This document shows, in pieces, positions 7,642 to 16,800 of a stretch of 64,000 nucleotides of DNA. The notes beneath the pieces are model-generated. The model worked only from the letters and a program-made list of their open reading frames with translations, had not been told where the DNA came from and did not search any database. Each line of letters starts with the position of its first letter. Position 1 is the first letter of the stretch. Position numbers and translations under genes: made by a program. Source of the stretch: Flavobacterium pallidum (lineage in GTDB: Bacteria; Bacteroidota; Bacteroidia; Flavobacteriales; Flavobacteriaceae); assembly GCF_003097535.1 (NCBI RefSeq), contig NZ_CP029187.1, forward strand, positions 2,418,001 through 2,482,000. The letters run 5' to 3'.

Positions 7642-9406
7642 AAATCTTTTGGTAAAGGTCGCGGTATTTCTCCATAACGATTTTACGTTTCAGTTTCAGG
7701 GTAGGGGTGAGTTCGCCGCCATCAATCGACCAGATTTCAGGAGTGAGTTCAAAACGCTTGATCTGTTCCCAGTTGCCGAATTTCTTATTCAATGCTTCCA
7801 CTTCCTCATCGATGCGTTTGATGACATCGGCATTGTTTGCGATTTCTTTATGTGTACTGCCGATGTTGATATGATGCAGCCTCGCCCATTCCTTCACAAA
7901 TTCAAAATTAGGCTGGATAAAAGCGCCCGGCATCTTTTCGCCATCGCCGATGACCATAATCTGCTCGATAAACCGGGATTGTTTCATCGCATTTTCAAGC
8001 AACTGCGGTGCTATGTATTTCCCACCCGAAGTCTTGAACATTTCCTTTTTCCTGTCGGTAATCTTCAGGAAACCTTCGTTGTCAATCACCCCTATATCGC
8101 CGGTATGGAAATAACCGCCCTGCAATACCTCTGCCGTTTTTTCAGGATCTTTATAATAGCCCATCATGATATTCGGGCCTTTGCAGAGGATTTCGCCATC
8201 TTCAGCAATTTTTACCTCGACGTTTTCAATGACACGGCCTACTGTGCCGATTTTAAATCCGCCGTTTCGCCTGTCGTTTACAGCAATTACCGGTGAAGTT
8301 TCAGTCAAACCGTAGCCTTCCATTACATAAATTTCTGCAGCAGCGAAAACACGTGCCAGTCGTGGTTGCAGTGCGGCGCTGCCTGAAACCATCAGCTCAA
8401 GTTTCCCGCCGAGGCCTTCTTTCCATTTACTGAATATCAGTTTACGCGCAATCGAAAGCTGGAATTCATACCAAAATCCGTTTTTGCCATCAGGCTCATA
8501 TTTCAGCCCCAAATCAATCGCCCAGAAAAATAATTTCTTTTTAATGCCGGTGAGTTCGGTTCCTTTGGCATAAATCCTGTCGTATACTTTTTCCAGGAGG
8601 CGTGGTACGGCCGTAATCACATTGGGTTGTGCTTCTTTTAAATTATCCACAAGCTTGTCGATGGATTCCGCGAAATATACCGAAACGCCATAATATTGGT
8701 AGATGTACAGGATCATCCTTTCATAAATATGGCAGATGGGCAGGAAGCTCAGCGCACGGCTTTTTCCTTCTTCAAAAGGGATCCTTGGCGCACTACCCAG
8801 TACATTTGCCACGATATTCTTATGCGAAAGCATGACGCCTTTCGGTTTTCCTGTAGTACCTGAAGTGTAAATGATGGTAGCCAGGTCATCGGTGTGTATG
8901 GTCGATTTTATTTGCTCCACGTCCGCCTGGTTACTGTCATCTTTTCCGAGTGTGAGCAATGTTTCCCAATGCTCACAGCCTTCAATCTGGTCAAAACAGA
9001 AGACTTTTTCCAGCGAAGGCACATTGGCCCGGATCTGGTTTACTTTTGCCAACACTTCGGTATCGGAAACAAAACAGTATTTCGATTCGGAATGGTTTAA
9101 TATGTATTGGTAATCGTCTTCGGAAATCGTCGGGTAAATCGGGACATTCTGCGCGCCGGTCTGTAAAATCCCGATGTCCATGATGTTCCATTCGGTGCGG
9201 TTTGAAGAAGAAATCACGGCAATCTTGTCGTCTTTTTTCACACCCATACGCAGCAGTGCCCGGGATACGGCATTGGCTTTCGTAATATATTCCCTTGTTG
9301 AAGTTGCTATCCAGGCACCGTTGTATTTGGTCACAAGCGCTTCTTTTAAATCGTGTTTTTCAAGCTGGTGGTATGGGAAATCGAATAGCCGGGTAATTTG
9401 TGTCAT
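7628..9406 (-). CDS. Long-chain fatty acid--CoA ligase (AMP-forming)
   Basis: From the ATG at 9406 the product has 592 residues. It holds the AMP-binding motif TIIYTSGTTGKPKGVMLSH (about residues 176-194), the YGLTETSP motif, GYYKDPEKTAEVL and HTGDIGVID, plus the hinge ITDRKKEMFKTSGGKYIAP. These mark the eukaryote-like (FAA1/ACSL) long-chain acyl-CoA synthetases common in Bacteroidota. It activates fatty acids with ATP and CoA for beta-oxidation or lipid synthesis. The open frame extends 43 codons upstream through sequence with low-complexity repeats, so MTQITRLFDF is chosen as start. Confidence 0.92.
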   Translation of the reverse strand: MTQITRLFDFPYHQLEKHDLKEALVTKYNGAWIATSTREYITKANAVSRALLRMGVKKDDKIAVISSSNRTEWNIMDIGILQTGAQNVPIYPTISEDDYQYILNHSESKYCFVSDTEVLAKVNQIRANVPSLEKVFCFDQIEGCEHWETLLTLGKDDSNQADVEQIKSTIHTDDLATIIYTSGTTGKPKGVMLSHKNIVANVLGSAPRIPFEEGKSRALSFLPICHIYERMILYIYQYYGVSVYFAESIDKLVDNLKEAQPNVITAVPRLLEKVYDRIYAKGTELTGIKKKLFFWAIDLGLKYEPDGKNGFWYEFQLSIARKLIFSKWKEGLGGKLELMVSGSAALQPRLARVFAAAEIYVMEGYGLTETSPVIAVNDRRNGGFKIGTVGRVIENVEVKIAEDGEILCKGPNIMMGYYKDPEKTAEVLQGGYFHTGDIGVIDNEGFLKITDRKKEMFKTSGGKYIAPQLLENAMKQSRFIEQIMVIGDGEKMPGAFIQPNFEFVKEWARLHHINIGSTHKEIANNADVIKRIDEEVEALNKKFGNWEQIKRFELTPEIWSIDGGELTPTLKLKRKIVMEKYRDLYQKIYGNS

Positions 9407-9465
9407 CTTGGTGGGTGGAATTTGATGCAAAGTAATGAAAAAGTTGTAGAGTGGCAAAAAAGCGG

Positions 9466-9568
9466 CTGAGTAGCTAAGCGGCTGAGTTTTCGACATTATC
9501 CTTGAAGTTTTTTTAGAGCGCAAGAAAAAAAGCAAATTCTGCAGCTCAGTGACTCAGCAACTCAGTAA
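9466..9568. repeat. Word-like repeats (GCTGAGT/ACTCAGC words)
   Basis: GCTGAGTAGCTAAGCGGCTGAG on one side and CAGCTCAGTGACTCAGC with ACTCAGTAACT on the other form an inverted arrangement in the gap between the acyl-CoA synthetase and Crp/Fnr genes. Related words recur at 56104-56179, 60301-60330 and 60868-60899. Confidence 0.5.
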
Positions 9569-10150
9569 CTATTTCCTCGCCAGCCTTGTCCTGATCTTAC
9601 TCAGGAATTCAGCCGAAATCCCTAAGTAGGAAGCGATATGGTGTTGTGCCACGCGCTGCGGGATGGTCGGATATTGTGCAATAAATTCAAGGTATTTTTC
9701 AGTGGCAGTTTTTGCAATGGTATTGAACAGCCGGTTTTGGGTCACAGCCATGTTGCGCATGAGCAGGATCCGGAAGGCACGCTCGAACTTTGGCGCTTTG
9801 GCAAAAAGGGCTTCTTTGGCTTCCGATGTAAACATCAGGAATTCGCAATCCTCCAAAGTCTCGATATACAACTGGCTCGGTTTGGTTTCAAATATGCTGA
9901 ACGACACATCGCTGACCCAGGCATCTTCGAGTGCAAATTGCAGGATCACCTCAAAGCCATTCGCATCAATATAATATTTGCGGATGCAGCCGCTGACTAC
10001 AAATGCTTCAAAATCGCACTTTTCGCCTTCACGCAGCATGACCGTCTTACGAGGCACTTTTTTATATTCCAGCAACGAATGGAATATTTCGAGTTCAGCA
10101 GCTGTGAAAGAAACATAGCGGGAAATGGCAGCGTCGATTTGGTCGTACAT
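9569..10150 (-). CDS. Crp/Fnr family transcriptional regulator
   Basis: The 193-residue product has an N-terminal cyclic-nucleotide-binding beta-roll (KTVMLREGEKCDFEAFVVSGCIRKYYID, about residues 35-62) and a C-terminal helix-turn-helix region (QRVAQHHIASYLGISAEFLSKIRTRL, about residues 166-191). No cluster of Cys residues for an iron-sulfur site is seen, so it is not Fnr itself. In Bacteroidota this subfamily often controls nearby stress or redox genes; its ligand and targets here are unknown. It is transcribed away from the GAF gene. Confidence 0.85.
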   Translation of the reverse strand: MYDQIDAAISRYVSFTAAELEIFHSLLEYKKVPRKTVMLREGEKCDFEAFVVSGCIRKYYIDANGFEVILQFALEDAWVSDVSFSIFETKPSQLYIETLEDCEFLMFTSEAKEALFAKAPKFERAFRILLMRNMAVTQNRLFNTIAKTATEKYLEFIAQYPTIPQRVAQHHIASYLGISAEFLSKIRTRLARK

Positions 10151-10218
10151 GGGGTTGAGTTAGGAAAGTCCGAAAGTTATAAAGTTAATATGAAATATTT
10201 ATTTTTTACGTAATAATT

Positions 10219-10252
10219 CTTCCTGACTTCCTGACTTCCTGACTTTCACGAC
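10219..10252. repeat. Direct word repeats (CTTCCTGA words) before the GAF gene
   Basis: Three direct copies of CTTCCTGA(CTT) end eight bases before the -7 box at 10260. The divergent gap also carries AAGTCCGAAAGT near 10166, an inverse word of the same family as 5621-5716. Confidence 0.5.
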
Positions 10253-10259
10253 TATTCCC

Positions 10260-10267
10260 TACCTTTG
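10260..10267 (+). promoter_or_regulatory. -7 promoter box (TACCTTTG) of the GAF gene
   Basis: TACCTTTG fits TAnnTTTG and lies 16 bp before the ATG at 10284. No TTG at -33; the word repeat occupies that region. Confidence 0.5.
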
Positions 10268-10283
10268 CAAAAAACTTCCCGTC

Positions 10284-12641
10284 ATGATTCTCGAAAAAGC
10301 CATTGACAATCCATTCGAAGTACAGATTTCCTTCCATAAACTGCTTGAAAATCTTGAAGCTATCGCTGCCGCAGATGTTGATTACCGTGCGCATTATGCT
10401 AAAGGATTGCTTGAGGCTGCGGCCGCCGTTCCAGAACTCAGGGATGGGATCCGTGATTTTTCGACAATTAAACTTCATACCGAACTGATCAGGAATTTGT
10501 TGGCAGATTTATTCCCGACGGCTTTAACCAACAATGAAATCAAGGCGATTACAATCCCTTTTCACAATATTACCTTCAATTATTCGACACGTTTCCAGCA
10601 AATCCTGAACAATGCCGGCCCGGATTTCGATATGGAAGTCAGGGATTTCACTGATGAAAGTTTTTATGTCATGAGCTGCTGCATGATCCTGAACGGGTAT
10701 TACGGTTATAATTTCGATTTCAGCAAACCCTTCTTTTATGATATCCCGGATGCGGCGGGCATTATGCGCCATTACCGCATTTTATATAATGCCGATTTCA
10801 TTGAAATTTTCCCGACTGAAAAATCGCTGCCCATTGCTGCGGAAGATGTGGATTTATTAATCAACAATTTCGATAATGTGGCGCTTTGGAAAGAAAAATT
10901 TCCGTCCAAAAGCTGGATTATGCGTGGTTTCGGTATTATGACTTTATACGATGCCACAGTCGAAAGTGCTGTATCCAACTTAAAAACGAACCTGCTCACG
11001 CCGAAAAATGAAGCAGACAAGGATAACATCCATGAAAGTTTCCAGAATATTTTCCGTTCGATTTTCCGGTTTAACGATTTGCATATTGGTTACAGCGCCA
11101 TAGATGCGGTGACGAACCACTTTTCGGTTTCGCCGTTTGAAAAAAAGATCAGCAGTTTCCTGACCTGTGGCAATGACGACCCGGATTGTGATTATTTCCT
11201 CTGCCATACTTCATTGTCTGATTTGATTCATGAGAAGAAATACTTTGTGATTTCTGACGTAGAACAATTCCTGAAGGACAACCCTGATGCTACACTCGCA
11301 AAGAAATTACTGGACCAGGATGTACGCAGCGCGATTTTTGCACCTGTTGTCAAAAATGGCAATCTGCTCGGAATTATTGAATTGGTTTCTGCTACAAAAA
11401 AACGCCTCAACACGATCAATTCCAATAAGCTCGATATCGTCATGCCGTATCTTGTAGATACGATTGACCGGTATTATTCGGAAATCAACAACCAGATAGA
11501 GGCTTTGATCCAAAAGGAATATACGACGATTCATCCGAGCGTGTATTGGAAATTTCGCGAAGAAGCGCACAGCCACCTCAACGATGCCTCTTCATTGCAT
11601 GAAATTGTTTTCAACAACGTGTATCCATTGTTCGGGCAGATAGATATCAAAGGCTCGTCAGACCGCAGGAATGCGACGACCAAAGAAGATATCATTGAGC
11701 AGGTAAGTTTGCTGAAATCCATCTTCGAAAGCATCAACACGGGAAAAAAGCTTCCGATTTTTGAGCAGAAGATTTTCGAACTGAGTCAATACCTGGCTTC
11801 ACTAAACGACGAAATTAAAGCCGATTCAGAACATATCATACAAAATTACATCCGCAGTGAAATCCACCCGGTGCTGAAGCTGCACAAACCCGAGCGTCCT
11901 GAAACGAAGCAACTGATTGAAAGTTATTTCGAAAACCTCGACCGCAATTCGGACACGGTGTATGCTGCACGTAAGAAATATGATGCGACGGTGTCGATCA
12001 TCAATAAGAAGATGGCCGATATTCTGGATAAAAAGCAAGTCGAGGCACAGCAATATTACCCGCATTATTATGAGCGTTTCAAGACCGATGGCGTGGAGCA
12101 CAACCTCTATATCGGGAATTCGATTACGAATGAGGCCGAGTTTGATTTTCTATACCTCTACAACCTGCGGCTTTGGCAATTGCAGGTAATGTGCGAAATG
12201 GAAAACCAATACCATTTATTGCAGCCGTCCCTGCCTTATCCGATGGAAGTTGCGTCCTTAATCCTTGTCATCAACCTTCCCATAACGATCCGTTTTCGTA
12301 TGGATGAAAAGCGTTTTGATGTAGATGGTTCCTACAATGCGCGTTACGAGGTCATCAAAAAGCGCATCGACAAGGCATTCATAAAAGGAAGTACGGAACG
12401 CATTACACAGCAGGGCAAAATTACGATTGTGTATGCACAGCAGGAAGAAGAGCAGGAATACAAAAGGTATATTGCTTTTTTACAGCATAAGAAACGGCTC
12501 GGGCCAAAAGTCGAGTTCTTTGAGATCGAGGATCTGCAAGGCGTTTCCGGACTTAAAGGCATCCGGGTGGAAGTGCTTTATGACGAAACCAGCCAGAAAT
12601 TGTACAGCTACGGCGAGTTGCTGAAGGAAATCGAAAACTAA
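10284..12641 (+). CDS. Large GAF-domain protein of unknown role
   Basis: The 785-residue product has a GAF-like domain at about residues 265-395 (AIFAPVVKNGNLLGIIELVSA is the typical central strand pair). The flanking regions are mostly alpha-helical, with no transmembrane segment, kinase, cyclase or DNA-binding motif that I can recognise. GAF domains bind small molecules such as cyclic nucleotides or haem. It looks like the long GAF proteins found as single genes in Flavobacterium. Its 3' end overlaps the 3' end of the HD/Pycsar-TM gene by 4 bp in convergent orientation (12638-12641). Function is open. Confidence 0.7.
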   Translation: MILEKAIDNPFEVQISFHKLLENLEAIAAADVDYRAHYAKGLLEAAAAVPELRDGIRDFSTIKLHTELIRNLLADLFPTALTNNEIKAITIPFHNITFNYSTRFQQILNNAGPDFDMEVRDFTDESFYVMSCCMILNGYYGYNFDFSKPFFYDIPDAAGIMRHYRILYNADFIEIFPTEKSLPIAAEDVDLLINNFDNVALWKEKFPSKSWIMRGFGIMTLYDATVESAVSNLKTNLLTPKNEADKDNIHESFQNIFRSIFRFNDLHIGYSAIDAVTNHFSVSPFEKKISSFLTCGNDDPDCDYFLCHTSLSDLIHEKKYFVISDVEQFLKDNPDATLAKKLLDQDVRSAIFAPVVKNGNLLGIIELVSATKKRLNTINSNKLDIVMPYLVDTIDRYYSEINNQIEALIQKEYTTIHPSVYWKFREEAHSHLNDASSLHEIVFNNVYPLFGQIDIKGSSDRRNATTKEDIIEQVSLLKSIFESINTGKKLPIFEQKIFELSQYLASLNDEIKADSEHIIQNYIRSEIHPVLKLHKPERPETKQLIESYFENLDRNSDTVYAARKKYDATVSIINKKMADILDKKQVEAQQYYPHYYERFKTDGVEHNLYIGNSITNEAEFDFLYLYNLRLWQLQVMCEMENQYHLLQPSLPYPMEVASLILVINLPITIRFRMDEKRFDVDGSYNARYEVIKKRIDKAFIKGSTERITQQGKITIVYAQQEEEQEYKRYIAFLQHKKRLGPKVEFFEIEDLQGVSGLKGIRVEVLYDETSQKLYSYGELLKEIEN

Positions 12642-13810
12642 GCGCGAATCGACTGGAATGCGAATACAAAAGCGATTACAGAAATTACGATCCCAATCAT
12701 GAAAATGTTATACGTGATACGCAGCAGTTTGTATTTTCGGTTTAAAACCAATCCGAGGAAATACAGGTCGCGGATCATGCTGTTGTATAAATAATCCTTG
12801 TCTTTCATCATTTCGTTCATCGCCCATTCGTATTCATCAAGCGGCATTTTATAGAAGTTCCCGAAGAAAAGGAGGTTCACTTTTTTGTCTTCAATTTCCT
12901 TTCTAGTAAATGATCCGGAAGTGACTTTCGGGCGTGTGGAAAGTATCGCAAAGATGATCGAAATGACACTGAACAAAAGCAATACGAATGTTGGGATGAC
13001 CAAATGTGCGTTTCCCGGACTGTCCAGTTTCGGGATTAAAGTGGAAAGTGAAATAGAGATGATGATGGCATTTACAGACAACAGGATATTGGCTTTGCTG
13101 TCGGCAATCTGGCTTAGTTGGGTATGGTTGTTCAGCGTCACTTTAAACATCGTTTCTACACCGCGTTCAGGTTTTTCGCTGTCTTTTTTCTTTTTATCTT
13201 TTTTGCTGGAATCCAGTGTTTTATCACCTATCATTTCCTGTAACCGGCTAATGTTCTTATCTTTCTTTGGCTGCCATTTTTCTTTGGCATAATTGGTGTA
13301 GTACCTATGTTTTTGCGTCAGCATTTTAAGGTTGCCTTCAAGCCATTCCATATCGCTGAAACTCTGGTTCGCGCACACTTTCCATTCCTGCCTGAGTTGT
13401 TCGCTGATAGTGAAATAATCCTTCTTTGCAAAGTGGGCTGCATCGGCATCACGGATAATAAATTCCGCTTTGGTTTGGGGGTCCTTACGGATATCTGTGG
13501 CCAGGATCAGGCTTTCCGTTAATTCGATGACGTGAATATCAAGTGGCTCATTTTTTGCAAAATCCCGAAATATGGCAACACTTTTCTGCTCGTGTTCTTC
13601 ACAGCCACTGGTGTAGCCGGTATCATGGAACCAGGCGGCAAGCAGTAATGCGGTATGCTCATTTTCTGCCGGTTTTTCCGCTTCCGAAATCTTTTTTACC
13701 GCTTCCACCACACGTAAAGTATGGTTGAAATTATGGTAAGTATATGCCGGAGATAACTTATCTTTGAATAGCGTAAATACAAATTGTTCCGCTTTTTCTA
13801 TAATGCCCAT
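12638..13810 (-). CDS. HD-domain protein fused to a Pycsar-effector-type membrane domain
   Basis: The 390-residue product has an N-terminal HD phosphohydrolase domain (about residues 1-150): His in YHNFNHTLRVVE, HD in AAWFHDTGY, and Asp in FIIRDADAAHF. A Lys/Asp-rich linker (residues 190-215) follows. The C-terminal half resembles the membrane domain named after Pycsar effectors (DUF5706): VTLNNHTQLSQIADSKAN, then a hydrophobic pair (ILLSVNAIIISISLSTLIP and LVIPTFVLLLFSVISIIFAI) and a last segment IFMIGIVISVIAFVFAF. In Pycsar, such proteins damage the membrane upon cCMP or cUMP binding. No pyrimidine cyclase gene is adjacent, so this orphan version may do something else. Confidence 0.78.
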   Translation of the reverse strand: MGIIEKAEQFVFTLFKDKLSPAYTYHNFNHTLRVVEAVKKISEAEKPAENEHTALLLAAWFHDTGYTSGCEEHEQKSVAIFRDFAKNEPLDIHVIELTESLILATDIRKDPQTKAEFIIRDADAAHFAKKDYFTISEQLRQEWKVCANQSFSDMEWLEGNLKMLTQKHRYYTNYAKEKWQPKKDKNISRLQEMIGDKTLDSSKKDKKKKDSEKPERGVETMFKVTLNNHTQLSQIADSKANILLSVNAIIISISLSTLIPKLDSPGNAHLVIPTFVLLLFSVISIIFAILSTRPKVTSGSFTRKEIEDKKVNLLFFGNFYKMPLDEYEWAMNEMMKDKDYLYNSMIRDLYFLGLVLNRKYKLLRITYNIFMIGIVISVIAFVFAFQSIRA

Positions 13811-13835
13811 GATAAAATTTTACTGGAACCAAATT

Positions 13836-16800
13836 ATGAAATTATTTTGTTGGAAATACGGAACCTCCACACAAATTTTCCCCTTCATCACTGTCTTTTT
13901 TTTATTGACATTACTGAATTCCTGCGCGACATATGAAGCGCAATATGGAAAAAATGTGTCAAAAAATGCTGTGTTATCTACTACCGAAGCCAAACTCGAG
14001 CACACGTTCTTCCTGGTTGGCGATGCCGGAAATGCCGACAAGCCCAATGCACAGCATACGCTTTCATTTCTCAAAAAAAGGCTTGACAATGCGCGGCAGC
14101 AAAGCACACTATTATTTTTAGGCGATAACATTTATCCTGCCGGGATGCCGATGCAGGGCAAGAAAGAAAGAAAACTTGCCGAAGTCAAACTTGACAACCA
14201 GGTGGCATTGGCGCAGGATTATAAAGGGAGAACCATCTTTATTCCCGGAAACCACGATTGGTACAGCGAAGGACTGCAAGGCCTGAAACGCCAGGAAAAG
14301 TATATTACCGAAAAGTTGCAGCAGAAGAAATCATTCCTTCCTAAAAATGGCTGCGGCATCGATAATGTCAAAATCAGCGATGATATCACGCTGATCATTA
14401 TCGATTCGCAGTGGTATATGGAAAACTGGGACGAGAACCCTACCATTAATGATGACTGCGACATCAAGTCACGCGAGGATTTCTTTAACGAACTCGAAGA
14501 CCAGCTTACAAAGAACCAAAAGAAGACCATATTGCTTGCCGTACACCACCCGCTGATCAGCAATGGCACGCATGGCGGCCAGTTTTCGATGGCCAAGAGC
14601 CTGTTTCCGTTCCAGTCGGATGTGCCGTTGCCGGTTGTCGGGTCAGTGATTAATTTCATCAGGAAAACTTCCGGGCTGGACCCGCAGGACCTCATGAATA
14701 AGAAATACACGGCTTTGGTACAACGCATCAAACCGATGATCCAGGACATGCCCAACGTGATTGTCGTGTCGGGGCATGAACATAATTTACAATACATCGA
14801 AAGGGAAAACATCAAACAAATTGTGAGTGGCGCCGGTTCTAAATCGGAGGCCGCGCGGGCGATTGATCCAAATGATTTTTCTTTCGGCGGCAATGGTTAT
14901 GCGGTTTTGGAGGTATATGAAAAAGGCGAGGCCTGGGTTTCATTTTTCGGAATGAAGAAAAAACAGGAGCAATTGCTGCACAAATTTAGGGTGAATCCGC
15001 CGGTGTTGGAGAAAGAAGTGAAGGTATATCCGTCATCATTTCCTGCAAAATACGACGCTTCGGTTTACAATGATTCTCTGTTGCACAAATCCGGCGTACA
15101 CAATTTCTTTTGGGGAAAGCATTACAGGAAATATTATGGCACAAAAATCCCTGTCCGTACTGCGTTGCTTGATACTTTGTATGGTGGATTATCACCGGTT
15201 ACTGCCGGCGGCGGACACCAGTCGATGTCGTTGCGGCTCGAGGACAAGTCAAAAAAGCAATATACGATGCGTGGCCTTCGTAAAAATGCGGTAAAATTTA
15301 TCCAGACCATGGCTTTTAAGAAGCAGTTCGTGGAGCAGGACTTTAAAAACACGTATGCTGAGGATTTTCTGTTGGATTTTTACACCACTTCACATCCATA
15401 CACGCCCTTTATTGTGGGTGATCTGGCGGAATCGGTACAGATCAGCCATACGAACCCAAAGTTGTTTTACGTGCCAAAACAAAATGCGCTTGGGGAATTC
15501 AATGAGGAGTTTGGCGATGAACTGTATATGATTGAGGAACGTGCCGATAAAGGATTTGAAAAGCTGAAAAGCTTCGGCAAGCCTGATGCGATTGCAAGCA
15601 CTGACGATGTGTTGCTGAACCTGCGTAAGGATGAAAAATACAAAATCGATGAAAAAGCCTACATCCGGGCACGCCTTTTCGATATGCTCATTGGCGACTG
15701 GGACCGCCATTATGACCAATGGCGCTGGGGTGAATACAACGAAAAGGATAAGGTCATCTACCGCCCGATACCACGTGACCGCGACCAGGCTTTCTCGAAA
15801 TACGACGGCTCACTTTTGTGGCTGATTATGAAAATGCCCGTATTGCGTCATATGCAGTCGTTTAAGGATGATATTGCGAATGTAAAATGGTTCAATATGG
15901 AAGCCTATCCGCTGGACCTTGCTTTCATCACTGCCGCTACGAAAAAAGACTGGGAAGACCAGGCGGATTACCTGAAAAACAACCTTACCGATAAAGAAAT
16001 TGAAACGGCGTTCAACAAATTGCCAAAAGAAGTCAATGATGCCACGATTGACGAAATTAAGAAAAACCTAAAGTCAAGGCGCGGTCACCTCAAGGAATAT
16101 GCAGACCATTATTTTGAAGTCTTGCAGAAAACGGTTTTGATTGTCGGTACGGATAAAAAAGACAAATTTGTCATCAAAAGGATTGGGGATGACCAAACCG
16201 GCGTAAGTGTTTACAGGATTAAGAATGACAAAGAGGTTTTGATCAGCAGCAGAATATATGACAGGGATGATACCCGCGAAATCTGGATTTACGGACTTGA
16301 TGATGACGATGTGTATGAAGTCGATGGAAAAGAAAATCACGCTATCAAAATCCGTCTTTTCGGAGGGCAGAACCACGATGTTTACCATGTGAAAAACGGC
16401 AAGAAGATCAGGATTTATGATTTCGCCTCAAAGGAAAATGATTTTGATACCGATGGGCATACCAAAAAAATCCTTTCCGACGATTATGACCTGAACCAGT
16501 ATGACTACAAACGCCCTAAATACAATGCTATAGCGGGTTTCCCCAATGTCGGATTTAACCCTGATGATGGTGTGAAAGTGGGGATTTCAATGACCTATAC
16601 CGTCAACGGTTTCAAGCGCAATCCCTATTCTCAGAAGCATAATATAAAAGCAAATTATTACTTCGCGACAGGCGGCTACGAACTGATATACAAAGGCAAT
16701 TTCCCAAATATTACCAGCGATTGGGATTTCCAGATGGACGGTCGCATTACGAGCCCAAATTTCAGTTTTAACTTCTTTGGCTATGGCAATGAGACCAAAA

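Noticed and set aside
12638..13810. Complete Pycsar defence system
   Set aside because: Only the effector-like domain is present; no pyrimidine cyclase gene is adjacent.
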